Positions 38,170 through 50,100 of a stretch of 64,000 bases of DNA are shown piece after piece; position 1 is the first letter of the stretch; each line of letters opens with the position of its first letter. The notes beneath the pieces are model-generated. The model saw only the letters and a program-made list of their open reading frames with translations, was not told the DNA's origin and ran no database searches. Position numbers and translations under genes: made by a program. Source of the stretch: Bolinopsis microptera (Eukaryota; Ctenophora; Tentaculata; Lobata; Bolinopsidae); NCBI RefSeq assembly GCF_026151205.1, contig NC_087080.1:14021337-14085336 (forward strand), given 5' to 3'.

Positions 38170-38478
38170 TTGTCGAGTTGTCGTCTGTCGAGTGTCGACC
38201 ACCACGAAACAAAAAGTTGTCTACAAATACAATGCAATGAGACATGGATTAAAATATCATTTTTACTTTGCGCTATCGAAACGATGAAAACATGTACACT
38301 GTCACTAATTATATGTGTCTCATATATACTTATACTTATACTTATAGGCACTGGCAATTCAAAAATTATTATAAAATATTACTAAAAACATTTGCTCGGA
38401 GAAAATTCGACCTTACATTGTGTATTACTACTACTACTAGTACTACTAGTACTACTGCCACTGGGACACATTTTAATT

Positions 38479-38573
38479 TTACTGAGCGCGGCTCAGCCTG
38501 TAATTCCGCTGCAGCTTTATGACATGATCATGAACACTGTCAGTGTCACTATCAGCCTGGGGTTCCCAGGTAA
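38479..38573 (+). mobile_element. TTACYTGGG-family MITE
   Basis: A 95-bp copy TTACTGAGCGCGGCTCAGCC ... CCCAGGTAA, with ATTTTAATT on both flanks. Confidence 0.85.
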
Positions 38574-38639
38574 ATTTTAATTAGATGTTGCTGATTAGTT
38601 TGTTAGTCATAAGTGGCAAATATTATTAATGAGGGGACA

Positions 38640-39103
38640 CGTTCCTATTTTAACTCAACTAAGCGAATTGAATTAATGTACAATTCATCTTGCTGGGCTG
38701 CCCCTAAATCAGTGTTGGAAAAACTAGATATTGCTCACAGACGTCATCTGCGATCAATTTTGAATTACAAATACCCTCACATCATTTATCCAACAAGAAT
38801 TTGTATAAACGCTGCAATAGCGAACCATTTGCATTGTCAGCTAAAGTGGCTCTTAGTCGGTGGAGGATGCTGATCGGACATGTACTGCGTGGGCCTACAG
38901 ATGGTCCAGCCTATTCGTCGCTTGTTTTTGCTGTTAACACCTTACAGCTTCAAGGGCGGCGTGGAAGACCGCAGTCAAACCTTTTCTCACTGATTTTACA
39001 AGACCTTAGTGTTCGAAAATTATCGTTAAATAATTTATGTGATTTGAACTATTTAACGTTAATCGCTCAGAATAGAGTTAAATGGAGAAGTATGCAAATT
39101 GCA
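38640..39103 (+). mobile_element. LINE C-terminal fragment
   Basis: Two frames joined by a shift near 38870 read ELMYNSSCWAAPKSVLEKLD, HRRHLRSILNYKYP, RMLIGHVLRGPTDGPAY, QGRRGRPQSNL and NRVKWRSMQIA with a stop. This is the domain after the thumb of a LINE RT, the part with the GH(V/I)LRM.D..P and GRRGRP motifs. Its orientation is opposite to the LINEs at 2.5-6.9 kb and it appears to belong to another family. Confidence 0.75.
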
Positions 39104-39579
39104 TAACTTTTGTTTTGAGAAAGATTAGGGGACAGAAATGTTTACTTTGTTTACTATCTGTTTTTTAGAGCTTTTGTTTATATATATATAAGCGAAACAT
39201 TGTACATACAAACTTTTTTAGATTGTGCTAATTATTTATATCATTTTGTACTTGTAGCTACGTAATCAATTTTTGGCAACTCTAAGGTTACGTTATCGGA
39301 CCTTATTTGAACGGACATGAATTGAACGCTGGAGGCCCTAGTGTTCATTTTAATGTCCGTCCAAATTAAAGTCCGTTGAATTTTATTCAAAAATTATTCC
39401 ACCGCGAACTTACTAACAGTAACAGTAACTAGGATATGACAACTTTTTAATTCCAGTTAATTAAAATTTCTATCATCGGACTAAGCTAGTATAGCATTGA
39501 ATAAATGAAAATTGAAAAACAAGTTGTTGTAAAATTTATCTTATCGGACCTTATTTGAACTGACATTATAATAAATTGA

Positions 39580-39790
39580 ACGCTGGAGGCCCTATCGTTT
39601 TTTATCCAACTCGTAGCTGTAATGAACGATATCAATTGCTCTACCGGAGATACTAGAATGCCTGTAGTACAACTTGAGCTTTGCCTTTATCTCTTGCCCC
39701 CCACTTGGCAAAGGCTACCTTCGGTGGTTCATGTCAACGACGATACCTTTTACCATACCAACCATCTCGATGATATGAGTTTCTCTTTGT
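39580..39790 (-). pseudogene. Transposon-derived peptide with PSGGQEIK motif
   Basis: The - strand reads PLPSGGQEIKAKLKLYYRHS, then GRAIDI, with stops upstream. The motif PSGGQEIK followed by basic and aliphatic residues recurs at 63480..63665 inside a TIR element, so it is likely a coding remnant of a mobile element. I do not recognise the family. Confidence 0.4.
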
Positions 39791-40449
39791 AAGACTAGAC
39801 TAGACTGGCCCCCACGTGCGAGTAAAGCCAGGAGCTGCACAAAGATTTGACGCAGTCATTTTGAGTCAAAAGAATAATTTTAAACAGCATGTTATGAATT
39901 AAATCATGATACATATTTTGTGCCGGGTACAATGGTGTGACCGACTTTTGATTCTTCAGCAGTAGAAAAATGACGCAAAGTTAATGTCAGGACAATGATA
40001 CAACTTTGGTGCAGTCATTTGTCACGCGATGCCGTATCCCATTGAATTGTAAAGGTGATCTTGCCCTAAACAACGCCAGTATGTCCATTATGATAGTGCG
40101 TGCAAGCTGAAAAGTGTATTGATCGACTATAAAATCTAAAGTTGCTCTATAATTACTACAGGTACTACAATCGGCTCTTTTGAGGTGCCCAACAGCCTTG
40201 ATTCTAGGTCGTAAACAGAAAAGGCTGTATTTGTAAAACAATAAATTAGTTATTTATACAACAGTATAAGCGTTTCATATTTAAATACCAGCTAAGGTTG
40301 AGTTGAGGTTTCTGGAGCAATAATATTAACCCTTGAAAAGAATTGCACATCAAAGAACTCATCACTAATTTGATCATTGTGATTGATTAAAGGTGGCCAG
40401 TTCGCTTTAGCGTTGTGTAATTAAAGCCTATTAAATATAATATATCAGT

Positions 40450-40812
40450 TTATTGCTGCATTTTCTCCTGCAGTCTATTAGTTATGAAGTATTGAGTATC
40501 GATGAATCTTTCAGCACAGTTCTTGAAGCAGTGTTCAGTCTTTTTGTCGAACGATGATGAAAATCTGAAATAAGGTAGCCAGTTTCAGCTATAAGCTTTT
40601 ATCCGAAAAGAATTGATCTTGAACAAACTCCACACTAAGAATTAAAACTCGATTAACACAACTAGATCTTAATTTATTTACTTATCGCCAGTGGTACACT
40701 TTTCAAAACACAGTGTTCCAATCCTCAGGATCCCCTCGGCTTGTTCTTTCCTCTGCATAGCGTACACTTGGATCTGTTGCATCTGCTGCTGTTGCTCTGG
40801 TGACATTTCCAT
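40450..40812 (-). CDS. TIMM8: Mitochondrial import inner membrane translocase subunit Tim8
   Basis: Two coding exons, 40682..40812 and 40450..40564 (phase 2), encode 81 residues. The twin CX3C signature of small TIM chaperones is complete: CFEKC in exon 1, CFKNC in exon 2. It is followed by AERFIDTQYFITNRLQ, which matches the TIMM8A/B ending VERFIDTSQFILNRLE. Small TIMs form hexamers in the intermembrane space and escort hydrophobic precursors such as TIM23. The donor GTAAAT overlaps an in-frame stop, which makes exon 1 look terminated if unspliced. The start at MEMSPEQQQQ lies just after an acceptor (TTTCCTGTAG at about 40821), so a 5'-UTR intron is likely; the ATG two codons further is an alternative start. 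Confidence 0.9.
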
Positions 40813-42063
40813 GATGCTTTCTACAGGAAATTCAAGTTTAAATGATTTGCCCGGCTTGTGATGGGGATATAACACGTTGGTGGCAACATTTATTGGAAAT
40901 AAAACAGTGTTCATGGTAATTGTGGGAACCGTTCAATAATCGGAAGACATCAGATATAAATGAGGTAATTATCAATAAGTTAAATGGCCAATGATAACAA
41001 AGACAGGTTGATAATGAGTAATTTATCGTGTATTCTATTTCACTCCAATTAAGATCATTGAAGATTTCAGTTAAACAATACTACGAATGCGCGCGTTAAA
41101 CACGCGTGCAATTTAATTCCGCTAAATGCTGACAGCTTTTTTATTCAACTTTTTATAAATTTATGAAGAAAATGTGCTAGTATTAAAAGGTCCAAATTGA
41201 TAAATTTTCTCCTTTTCTCAATTATTGCATCCCTATGCAATAATAAAACTAAAGAACTATGGTTTCCGAAATCAATCTCTGTGCATGTAATATAAATAAG
41301 GAAACAACTATGCTTCCTGAAGTACGCAAACCCCTTTATTTATAGAACTTGAAACTATATCCAATTAAATACTATTCTAGCCTTTTAAAAATCTATTAAT
41401 ACAGACCCACACGTGACCAAGTGTGAGAAAGCTGCCCTATCTACGGAAAGGTAAATTCTAATGGTCTTTGCTCGGAATATAAAGATCGTGCTTACTGAAG
41501 CTACTTTTGAGTCGTTTAAAGTTAGTTTGTCCAAGTTTCTTGCTTTGATACCGGACAACCCTCCGATTTCCGGTTATAGTTGCAGCTGGTCCAATTCCCT
41601 GGTAGACTACTCGCCATCGAGGAGGTCAGATATCTGATGACCCCTCCTGCTACGAGGATGAACTATACCAAAATAACCAAATATGCGGTTTAAACAGCGC
41701 AAAACATGCCGTGTTCATGGCCCTTCTTTGAATTTTGAGGTCCTAGAATTTCCCTTGTAGACTTCAAAATTAGGAAGTGAATACTCAAGCAGTAACAATA
41801 GATACCCTTTTATCACCAAAATGGGCAATTAAGGATTATCCCTATAATAGTATGATTAAGCCGCTGCATCATGCAAAACATTATTCATTTAGATATTTAA
41901 ATTCTGAGAAGTAAGCTTTAATACAATATCATAAAAGGAATTCACAAGAAAAGTTGAATATATCGTATAAAGTAAAATTTAAGCTTTCAATAAACCAAAC
42001 CCTCATTCATCATAATATGTTAAATCAATCAATGAGAATTGAGAACTTACATTGCAGACAATT

Positions 42064-43303
42064 TCACATAAACTGGTATCGCGTTAGGTGATACGTAAAA
42101 TATAACACAAGAAAGTCCTTCAATAGATTATAAACGAATACAACATATTTAGAACAGCGTATAGATTCCTCGTGGGGCATTCCCAACAATATCAGCGCTT
42201 TGCTCCAAAGCGGTGCAGAACTCATCTGAAAATAGATACATCACTTCATCGATATAAGATGAAAACTACACTCAACATTTACTACGGTCAACGATAAAAC
42301 ATACATAACCACGTATCCACATGTACGCACATTGAGTTAGATTCATGTATATTGTATAATATGTATATTATAGTGGCTGTTCAATTGCAGCAACAGCTGA
42401 ACGAGCATTACTTTCCTGACAAAGTCTACAAAAACTTCAAATCCTGGACCAGCTCAGCCTCAACCAATAGAAATTTGTCCAGATAAGGTGTTCAATGTAC
42501 ATATTATATTGTAGTAGTAAAAAATCCGGATTAGAATATTATTTATGAGTTGCATAGTTGAAATGTTTTCTTGGGTAAATTTCTATTGATCCCGTTTGAT
42601 GCGACAAGGAAAAGGCTCTTATCAGGAAAGATCTGAAGTTTAGTGTTTCACTTACCTTTCTAAATAGATAACTTTGGGAGTGCATGTAAGAGAGTAGCGC
42701 TATCTGTACGCACAAATACGGGTACATCAATCCAACCTGGACAAAATAGAAAACTTTTAATAATGTGTTAAGTTACAAAGTTGATAACAAGGATAACTTA
42801 AACCTCAACAACTTCATTTCAAAGCTCCGGATATACATTACATACAGTATTAAATCCAATATACATACGTCTTGATCGAGGTAGTGGAAGTGTTGTAGTG
42901 CTAAAAGAGTGAGCGCCAGAGCGACAAATAGCGCTATCCTTAAACCACTGTTAGCGGGTTCTATCACAACATAATCTCCAGTTTCACCACCTCCCAGTAG
43001 TTTTGATAACTCTGACCAATGGTTAATGTGAGTGGGTAAGAAAAAAAAGCAAAATAGGACGGAGATATTATTGGAATTAATATATTTTTTAAAAGACTAA
43101 GATCTGTAGATTTATTGAGAAATTGAGAAATAGATTGATAAAAGTGCGTGCTGAAACCTACTATCTTCATCTTCATCACTGTCATGTAAGCGGTGCTGGT
43201 TGTACTCTCCCTTAACTTTACTCATCCTGTCGTTCTTGTTGTCGAGTATGCGCTGCTTGCGCGCTGCTCGCTGCGCTTCTCTTACTTCTGATGGAGTGCT
43301 CAT
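42064..43303 (-). CDS. CAMLG: CAMLG/GET2-like tail-anchored protein insertion receptor
   Basis: Four exons, 43158..43303, 42869..42947, 42656..42736 and 42064..42225, join in consistent phase to 155 residues. The N-terminus has a basic helix (EVREAQRAARKQRILDNK) resembling the ASQRRAELRRRKLL region of CAMLG/GET2, which recruits the GET3 ATPase. Three hydrophobic segments follow: IALFVALALTLLAL, YPYLCVQIALLSY and FVYNLLKDFLVLYFTY. The last exon reads ALILLGMPHEESIRCSKY, close to human ALLLSGIPAEVINRSMDTY. In the ER membrane the CAMLG-WRB pair inserts tail-anchored proteins. The protein is about half the human length because the acidic linker is nearly absent; an unseen exon in the 210-base intron 1 is unlikely but possible. 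The exon 1 donor GTTTCA is weak. Confidence 0.7.
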
Positions 43304-43476
43304 CGTGGTATGATAGGTATTCTGTAACTTTACTGCTGGCTTTTTTACATCCTTCAAATTGAAGTTTATTAGGATAATTTAGTGTTAAATTGATGAGTTC
43401 ATATTTTATGGTTGTGGTGACTGCAACTGCTTACTGCTTACACAATTAGGGGTATCATGAGTTTTGGAAAATAAGT

Positions 43477-43710
43477 ATGATCCCAAATTTATTTCGAATT
43501 TTACATGTGGAACGGGATCAAGAAAACATCCAATATTCTGTCAAAACAATTAATATTCTTAATTCACAAAATCACAGTACATCATTTCAAGAATTGATAG
43601 AATTTTGTCATGATAATAATCCCGATATTTTACCACAAATAACAGGTAGTTACGACAAAGAATGCGAAGGGGAATTTATCGCTATTTCACGTGAGATCAT
43701 TACGATCTAA
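43477..43710 (+). CDS. Unrecognised short ORF, possible gene
   Basis: A 77-codon frame starts MIPNLFRILHVERDQ and includes FQELIEFCHDNNPDIL and DKECEGEFIAIS. It has ordinary amino-acid composition rather than low complexity and lies 170 bases from the CAMLG-like start, on the other strand, so a shared promoter region is possible. No family is recognised. It could be an exon or chance. Confidence 0.25.
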   Translation: MIPNLFRILHVERDQENIQYSVKTINILNSQNHSTSFQELIEFCHDNNPDILPQITGSYDKECEGEFIAISREIITI

Positions 43711-44092
43711 CTTATCAAAATATAACAAAAAAGATTAAAAGCCTAACATAACACGAAATAAGCAACACTTTTGATCAAATGGCGACTAATAATAATATAA
43801 CTCGTCCAAATTGCAACCTTATCGAACGAAACGCAAGAGAAAGTGAAGATAGGAAATGCTAATTACGATAAATTGTCATGTTCAATATCTACATATGGAG
43901 CCAATCTTTGAATGCATGTGATTTGGATATAATACAACATAAGATTAAATGTCAGCACACTAAAAAGTGGCATCAAATTAGCGCTGTAAGACCCTCGAAG
44001 CGTATTTTCCAATGAATATACAAAAAAAACTATTGAATTGCATATAAAAACACTGAACAGCTGTAATTCAAAATAAAGTATCGTAGAAAGAG

Positions 44093-44098
44093 TTTATT
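44093..44098 (-). terminator. ARPC5 polyadenylation signal
   Basis: AATAAA on the - strand, about 60 bases after the ARPC5 stop codon. Confidence 0.6.
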
Positions 44099-44159
44099 AA
44101 CGAATTGTTGCAACAGTGGTCCACTGTGTGTTGCGTATTTTACTTCTGTTGGAAGTGAT

Positions 44160-45860
44160 TTATATTCCCTTGCGGTCCACCATAACACGGATAACACAGC
44201 CTACACCTCCTTTCTTTACTGCCTGAAAAAAATACCTTTCGTCAGAAACCAAATTAAATTTCAGCTATTTTTATAAATTTTTCTTCAGTAAGGAAATTTT
44301 CTTAGGTTGGTTGGAGCTATGGAATTCAACCTCAAGTGATGGAATTTGAAACTTCGATAAAATACAAACACGGTCATAAAGTTTGGACTTTGGTGATCAG
44401 TAGCAAACATATCAGTAGCAAACATATCAGTACTTCAGTAGCAAACATACCAGTAGCAAACATATCAGTAGCAAACATATCAGTAGCAAACATATCAGTA
44501 GCAAACATATCAGTAGCAAACATATCAGTAGTAAACATATCAGTAGCAAACATATCAGTAGCAAACATGTCAGTAGAAAACACATAATCATGAACACACC
44601 TTCTCATGCCAGAGTAGGAGGGCAGCAGCTTTATCAGGACTATTAGAGAACCCTTTGTACAGGTACTTCATCAACACATCCACATCAGCATCAGACAGCT
44701 CCCCTACTGCTGCATCTATTTCCGGGGTACGGAACGCTTTTAGTACTGACAGTACTGTCTCGTAGTTTTGCTCCTGCAATATTATTAACTTTAATAACAT
44801 TAATTATTAACTTAAAGTTATTGTGTGTTATTCGTGTTACACTTACATTCGAGAGAAACATCACTGTCATGAGAACAGTGTATTGATTCTGAAGAAGAGA
44901 AAGTTGTGAAATATCCCCGATGATCGTATTTTCGATCCGCTTCAACATTTGATTATTATATTATGTGGAATGTAAAGTGACATGTGGAATATTATATAAT
45001 GGAATGTAAAATAATTACTAAATACGAATGATGTCTTACCTTTACAGAGGGGTCCTGGTGGCCAATAGGGGGGTTTTGTAGAGCTAGTTTCAGTGCATCC
45101 TTGTTTTTAGTCAGATTCAGCAACTTCTTAACTTCTGCTGCCCTCTCTGTCACCTACAGATGTATTAAGTTTAACACGTGGTGAAAATAAATGTATCAAT
45201 TATAAAGATTACAACACATTAATCGAATCAAAACATGAATCTACTAACATAATCTAAGAAATGATTCCATCACGATCTTTAAATCTTAAAATATTGAGTG
45301 GCAGTGTAGCTTACCTCTTGAAAATATCAAGTGGCAGTGTAGCTTACCTCTTGTGTAGCTTACCTCTTGTGTAGCTTACCTCTTGTGTAGCTTACCTCTT
45401 GTGTAGCTTACCTCTTGTGCAGCTTACCTCTTGTGTAGCTTACCTCTTGTGTAGCTTACCTCTTGTGTAGCTTACCTCTTGTGTAGCTTACCTCTTGTGT
45501 AGCTTACCTCTAGTCTTGTGTAGCTTACCTCTTGTGTAGCTTACCTCTTGTGTAGCTTACCTCTTGTGTAGCTTACCTCTTGTGTAGCTTATCTCTTATG
45601 TAGCTTACCTCTTGTGTAGCTTACCTCTTGTGTAGCTTACCTCTTGTGTAGCTTACCTCTTGTGTAGCTTACCTCTTGTGCAGCTTACCTCTTGTGTAGC
45701 TTAACTCTTGTGTCGCTTACCTCTTGTGTAGCTTACCTCTTGTGTAGCTTACCTCTTGAGACCCGGAGATATTTTCGCGGGTATCGTCCTCGTAGTTATC
45801 CTCATCGTACGCGTCTACGTCAACCGTACGGAACTGGGTACTGTTAGTTGCTTTGGACAT
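44160..45860 (-). CDS. ARPC5: Actin-related protein 2/3 complex subunit 5
   Basis: Five exons, 45753..45860, 45040..45153, 44847..44888, 44600..44773 and 44160..44222, all phase 0, encode 166 residues (human 151). The start MSKATNSTQFRTVDVDAYDE matches human MSKNTVSSARFRKVDVDEYD. Later blocks match too: ALKLALQNPPI, DVDVLMKYLYKGF, ALLLWHEK and GGVGCVIRVMVDRK. ARPC5 is the p16 subunit of the Arp2/3 complex, which nucleates branched actin filaments. Intron 1 is largely a minisatellite of its own donor site, and intron 4 begins with another array. The upstream region has five GTCACGTG boxes. The fourth donor is GTGTGT, all others GTAAG. No damage is seen in the coding part. Confidence 0.95.
44397..44583. 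repeat. 15-bp minisatellite in ARPC5 intron 4
   Basis: About twelve copies of GATATGTTTGCTACT (- strand), starting about 17 bases after the exon 4 donor. The apparent VANIS/ATDMF repeat peptides here are only translations of the array. Confidence 0.95.
45309..45757 (-). repeat. 16-bp minisatellite made of the ARPC5 exon 1 5' splice site
   Basis: The unit on the transcribed strand is GTAAGCTACACAAGAG, about 28 copies. The first unit overlaps the end of exon 1 (CAAGAG|GTAAGC, donor at 45752), so each copy restores exon-end plus donor. A single copy carries an extra CTAGT-like insertion near 45512; a few have point changes. Confidence 0.97.
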
Positions 45861-45879
45861 TTTCTATATAGGGGAGTAA

Positions 45880-45970
45880 TGTCACGTGGCCTGGGGAGTA
45901 ATGTCACGTGTAATGAGGCGTAATGTCACGTGTAATGTCACGTGTAATGGGTGTAATGTCACGTGGAGGC
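45880..45970 (-). promoter_or_regulatory. Five clustered GTCACGTG boxes upstream of ARPC5
   Basis: GTAATGTCACGTG occurs five times within 90 bases, ending about 20 bases upstream of the ARPC5 start codon. CACGTG is the E-box bound by bHLH-zip factors (USF, MITF/TFE, MYC-MAX). Whether the cluster is promoter or 5' UTR depends on the unknown transcription start. Confidence 0.55.
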
Positions 45971-45999
45971 GTTGTAATGTTAGGAATTTGTACTATGTA

Positions 46000-46930
46000 G
46001 ATAGTTTAACACGTGGTTTAGAGTAAGATACCGTTAAAAACTCTCATTTTAAGTAACAGTTAAATTGAACGACTATTATTCCTTGTTGATCCATTCGCTA
46101 ATCTTGAGATCATGGTACAGTTATATACGCAATCTAGTACATAAGCTGCTGTTACAATTGAATAGATTTAAAATTATTATTATTTGTTATGTCACACTTT
46201 TTGGTATAATTTATTATGTATCAATATTAGAGTGGCATACAAATTAAACTTTAAAGCATTACTTTTTATAATTATATTTACTCCCGTAGATAAATAACAC
46301 AATTATTACGGGCATTATGATGGTGACAATAGTAATGAGGCAAACTTCAACAAACCAGAAATAAAGAAACGATTTGAACGATAAACTTGAATTTAAACTT
46401 GAATTTAAACGATAAACCTAAACTTTAAGCACAGCGAGCACAATTAGCGAAAAAAGATATTTTAAAACAAAAAGCCCAACATACAATAGCTAAAGGAAAC
46501 GACACTTGTTTTAAAGGATTAACAATGAAGTAAGAATAAGCCAGCAATTCTCACCATACAACTTTAAGTGAAATATTATAATATATCTACTTGTAGTTTG
46601 ATAGACATTTTTTGATATACATTATACATGTCGCAATGATAATTTTTTACATTATAATGTAATGTACATGATTTTTCACAAAAATTTCAAAACTTTTAAA
46701 CATTATTTTAGGCTTCTTATGACCGTTTTACTAACACACAAATAACTTATTAGCTCCAAAATGTCAGTATCAACAGCTACAGTAAGTAACACATATAATA
46801 TATGTGGGAGATTAAATAACTGATTGATAATTTAAATCAAATAAAAATTCAAGAATAAAGCATAATATGATAAGTCATCGCTCTTCCCATCCCATGTGAG
46901 TCTTCCCTAGGGCCTAGTAGTAGCTAGACT
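46000..46930. other. Intergenic AT-rich spacer between TMEM33 and ARPC5
   Basis: No gene or inverted repeat is recognised; a 14-bp AAACTTGAATTTAA repeat occurs twice at about 46382..46408. Confidence 0.5.
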
Positions 46931-46947
46931 CAGAACAAGAGAGTTCA

Positions 46948-47092
46948 TCACACGTGACACGTGACATGTTGATCACACGTGACATGTTGATCACACGTGA
47001 CATGTTGATCACACGTGACATGTTGATCACACGTGACATGTTCGTCACACGTGACAGGTTCGTCACACGTGACATGTTGATCACGTGCGCGT
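46948..47092. repeat. 18-bp minisatellite with CACGTG boxes after the TMEM33 stop
   Basis: About eight copies of GTTGATCACACGTGACAT, each with one CACGTG. It starts about 37 bases downstream of the TMEM33 stop in transcript direction, so it probably lies in the 3' UTR. Confidence 0.92.
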
Positions 47093-47128
47093 GACAAAGT
47101 GATTCTCACGAACATGTTATCTAACATT

Positions 47129-50100
47129 TCAACTGGCTTGAGCTTGTTCGTATGTCATGGGCGAGAGCTTCTCTATCAATCCCATCACTGAAAGGAAATT
47201 AATCTTGTTAAAGCAAACTGTACTTACTTCTAATTTTTATTAATCGTAATTTTTATTAGCATTATTATGTTGTGAATTATGCAAGTATGTAAGCCTCGTA
47301 ATTTACACAGCTGAAATTGTGTAAATTACAGTGCCAATAACCAACACTAACACACCGCACTCATTACACATTACACAGTAGTACAAGATCTTACACCGGG
47401 AATAAAAACCACCACACTCCGTGCTCTCAATTTCGACCAAAATCAAATGCAAAACTTTATACGGCCACAGTGACTGCTTCCAATATAATCAGATAGCTTG
47501 AGTGTGAAGAGCGGACAAGACGGACATGTTGAACAATGTACATTCACTATTCAGTACATTTGTACACTGTTCTAGATCAGTACACAAGCTACAATATCTA
47601 GCTACTAGTTCAACACGCACACATACAAGTCAGATGTATATTAAACTACTCCTAATCTACCTGTAATATCTACACGTCGTGTAAATTGTACTTTGTTAGA
47701 TTAAAATATACTCACTCAGATCGAGTGCACATTCAATGTTCAATGTACAATGTACACGACAAATTCACATATTTTAGATAATACAATGATTATGTGCACA
47801 ACTTGGTCGTACACGGATTTCAAACTTAACAAATATTTGGACTGTTCTAAACGAATTAGTCGATTACAATTAGAATTTAGACTGGACATAATGAAGCTGA
47901 CTTACCCTAAATTACTTGTAGTTGTAGTAGTAGTAGTAGTGACTTACCCTTAGTAACGACAGTTACCCTTAGTAACGACAGTTACCCTTAGTAACGACAC
48001 TTACCCTTAGTAACGAGACTTACCCTTAGTAACGAGACTTACCCTTAGTAACGACACTTACCCTTAGTAACGACACTTACCCTTAGTAACGACACTTACC
48101 CTTAGTAACGACACTTACCCTTAGTAACGACACTTACCCTTAGTAACGACACTTACCCTTAGTAACGACACTTACCATACCCTTAGTAACGACACTTACC
48201 CTTAGTAACGACACTTACCCTTAGTAACGAGACTTACCCTTAGTAACGACACTTACCCTTAGTAACGACACTTACCATACCCTTAGTAACGACACTTACC
48301 CTTAGTAACGACACTTACCCTTAGTAACGACACTTACCCTTAGTAACGACACTTACCCTTAGTAACGACACTTACCCTTAGTAACGACACTTACCCTTAG
48401 TAACGACACTTACCCTTAGTAACGACACTTACCCTTAGTAACGACACTTACCCTTAGTAACGACACTTACCCTTAGTAACGACACTTACCCTTAGTAACG
48501 ACACTTACCCTTAGTAACGACACTTACCCTTAGTAACGACACTTACCCTTAGAAACGACACTTACCCTTAGTAACTACACTTACCCTTAGTAACGACACT
48601 TACCCTTAGTAACGACACTTACCCTTAGTAACGACACTTACCCTTAGTAACGACACTTACCCTTAGTAACTACACTTACCCTTAGAAACGACACTTACCC
48701 TTAGTAACTACACTTACCCTTAGTAATGACAGTTCTGATGATCCCGGGACAGGCAGGCTTGTATAGCAGCTGATTTATCGCCATCTTCAGCTCAGTGAAC
48801 GCATTTCTGTTGGAAACATGAGAATGTTTAAACTTACTATTAAAGATGAAGGCAAAAATGCTTCCAAATAAGTTAAACTATTTCTGGGACTGCCTGAAGA
48901 CTATCTTATCACCCAATTAGTTTTACTGACAAATTCAAAGTACAGATTACCTGACATAAGGGTTACGTCTGCTCATGTACCGTAACATAAGGAACTGGTA
49001 GTAAACTAGCGGGGTTAGGATGGATCCACATTGACCTGGGGACGGGTTAATGACGGGTAAATGACGGGTTTATAACTGGTTAATGACGGGTTTATAGCAA
49101 CTGAGTGTCCTGTCTTACGCGTACGTGTGGTCACAAAATATGATCATTTCTAAAGACTTGATTTGGCAGTTATCAATTGAAAACGATCTAACGTGAAATC
49201 TATCAATATCAACGTGTGCGACCTAAAAGTCGTAATGGAAATTAACTGGTACATGACTTCTGAAATATTTGTTTCAATGAAACTTACCAGTAAATATAAC
49301 TTATAATCAGTAAATACCAGTAACTTACCAGTAAATAGTTGTATAATGACGACTGGCATGACAAATATTTCGGCTGAAGCAACGACCCTGAGCAACTGCT
49401 GCTGATTTTCTTTAACTTTGTTCAGCTGTCTTTTCAGTATGTCCCACGTGGGGTTGTGACACTCCTGTGACAGTGTTACAGTTGGTAAGTTAAAAATGTT
49501 ACAGTGGTAGAATTATTTCACAACAACTTCTATAACAGAAGCATGCATATAAATTATAAAAGTCCATTATCTTTATATTTCAACATTAAGTCTCGCTTGA
49601 ATGACTTAAATGTACATCTTTGTTGGGTATATTTTAATGTCGAAGCGTTATTTATTATATAAGTATTGCATATATATATATAATATGTATTCTTCAAATC
49701 GAAAATGGTAGTGTGAATGACATTATACGATCTTTTTTATGATTCCTCCATAAATCCCGTGCACTGACAAATTAAAGAATAATTATCAAAATCTCCCCTA
49801 AACTAATAAGAACTTAGAAAATACCTGTAACATAGCAAGTAAGAAAGCAGTGGCTTGAAGCAAGCAGTACAAAGTAGGTATAACACCGATCACAGTTGTT
49901 GTCTTGTGCGCGTAGAAGTTACACGCAAACAGCATGTAGTGCGCGCTATCTTCCAGTACCACGCTTATCATGTACTGCTTTGTGAACTGCACTGGCTGGA
50001 GGAAAACAGTGTTTAATTTAAAATATCGCTAATTAAAATTAATTAGAACTGAGTTCAAGATCGAGGGAATCAAATACATAATTGGTTTTTATCATTGATT

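Noticed and set aside
40678-40914. 78-residue protein starting at MNTVLFPINV
   Set aside because: The 5' part precedes a likely 5'-UTR acceptor and the apparent stop is just beyond the TIMM8 exon 1 donor.
44336-44607. Frames with VANIS or ATDMF repeats
   Set aside because: Translation of the 15-bp minisatellite inside ARPC5 intron 4.
49282-49289. Second donor GTAAGT for TMEM33 exon 4
   Set aside because: Its phase does not fit the next exon, whereas the donor after 49329 gives the family-consistent protein.
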